DNA of 7,130 bases from Globobulimina sp. (Eukaryota; Foraminifera; Rotaliida), in contig PIVH01000193.1 of NCBI GenBank assembly GCA_003354225.1, positions 1 to 7,130 of the forward strand, read 5' to 3'. Numbering within the stretch: position 1 is the first letter of the stretch; every line of letters begins with the position of its first letter. Below the pieces are notes generated by a model. It was not told where the DNA came from, did not search any database, and saw nothing but the letters and a program-made list of their open reading frames with translations. This document shows, in pieces, positions 6,573-7,130 of the stretch. The position numbers were made by a program, and so were the translations under genes.

Positions 6573-7130
6573 TCATTTCACGATATTTAATAACCACTGT
6601 AATACTTGACCATATGCAATAATTTTATTTTTTAATTTAGTAACGCCATGACCTTCATCATCAAATCTCAATAAAACGGTATTCAAGTTTTTATTTTTTA
6701 ATTTTTCATAAATTTGAATCGATTCCGAAAGAGGGACTCTCTCATCATTGTCGCCTTGAATTATAAACAATGGACATTTTATATCATCAATTTTGTGGAT
6801 TGGACTGATTTTGATCAATGTCTCCATATCATGGCTCAAACTGCCATATTCCGCCTCTCTTAAAGGTCGTCTCCAATCTGCAGTATTTTGTAAAAACGTA
6901 ACAAAATTCGAAATACCCACAATATCGACAGCACAAATAAATATATCCATATACTGTGCAATGGAGGACAACACCATAAATCCACCATAACTTCCACCAT
7001 AAACAATCAATCGCTTCGCATCAACATTGACATCATTTTGTTTCAAATGTTTGGTTAACTCTGAAATATCTTTGACGGAATCTAACCGTTTTTCAACATT
7101 ATCCAAGTCCATGAAAGTACGGCCATAGCC
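6573..7130 (-). CDS. S9-family serine peptidase (prolyl oligopeptidase / acylaminoacyl-peptidase type), C-terminal catalytic domain, 5'-partial
   Basis: The frame runs from the right edge to TGA at 6575-6573, giving 185 residues. The Met at 7112 is internal, because the residues before it, G-Y-G-R-T-F, are the family's conserved lead-in to the catalytic domain. The alpha/beta-hydrolase triad is complete: nucleophile Ser47 in G-G-S-Y-G-G (codon 6992-6990), Asp129 in Q-G-D-N-D-E-R-V-P (codon 6746-6744) and His161 in D-E-G-H-G (codon 6650-6648). V-G-I-S-N-F-V-T-F-L and W-R-R-P-L-R-E-A-E-Y-G-S are typical of the S9C/DAP2-like branch common in bacteria. The missing N-terminal part should be a beta-propeller that gates access for short peptides. 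The family hydrolyses peptide bonds or removes blocked N-terminal residues; the exact specificity cannot be read. No signal peptide can be judged. Convergent with the lyase gene. Confidence 0.95.
   Translation of the reverse strand, partial: GYGRTFMDLDNVEKRLDSVKDISELTKHLKQNDVNVDAKRLIVYGGSYGGFMVLSSIAQYMDIFICAVDIVGISNFVTFLQNTADWRRPLREAEYGSLSHDMETLIKISPIHKIDDIKCPLFIIQGDNDERVPLSESIQIYEKLKNKNLNTVLLRFDDEGHGVTKLKNKIIAYGQVLQWLLNIVK

Overview
This is nuclear DNA from a eukaryote. It is AT-rich and tightly packed, with short GT-AG introns (63, 76 and, by inference, 77 nt). TAA and TGA both act as stops, so the code is standard. The species cannot be fixed from the window. The main clue is a full plant-style PLS-E1-E2-DYW pentatricopeptide protein. 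Outside land plants, DYW proteins are known from scattered lineages such as heteroloboseans, some amoebozoans and rotifers. The compact genes and tiny introns fit a protist (or similar small genome) better than a land plant.

Layout, left to right. (1) 1-783, + strand: a TauD/TfdA-type Fe(II)/2-oxoglutarate dioxygenase whose first residues lie outside the window. (2) 780-4636, - strand: a very long PPR-DYW RNA-editing-factor-like protein. The main exon is certain. I infer a 77-nt intron (4502-4578) and a small first exon that supplies a mitochondrial-type presequence. (3) 4700-6467, + strand: a complete sphingosine-1-phosphate lyase in three exons, 542 aa. (4) 6573-7130, - strand: the C-terminal catalytic part of an S9-family serine peptidase that runs off the right edge.

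The genes alternate in strand. Genes 1 and 2 converge so closely that their TAA stops share one TTAA (780-783). Genes 2 and 3 diverge from a gap of about 63 bp if the two-exon model is right (314 bp to the internal ATG otherwise). Genes 3 and 4 converge across 105 bp. Nothing indicates a shared pathway; the order looks like ordinary packing of unrelated housekeeping and metabolic genes.

I saw no RNA gene, transposon, CRISPR array or multi-gene defence system. The most interesting content is the DYW protein. It implies C-to-U (or possibly another pyrimidine) editing in an organelle of this organism. Its 25 PPR motifs allow a partial target prediction, and its C-terminus (EYY instead of DYW, changed PG box) is unusual. 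It also shares its stop with the neighbouring gene.
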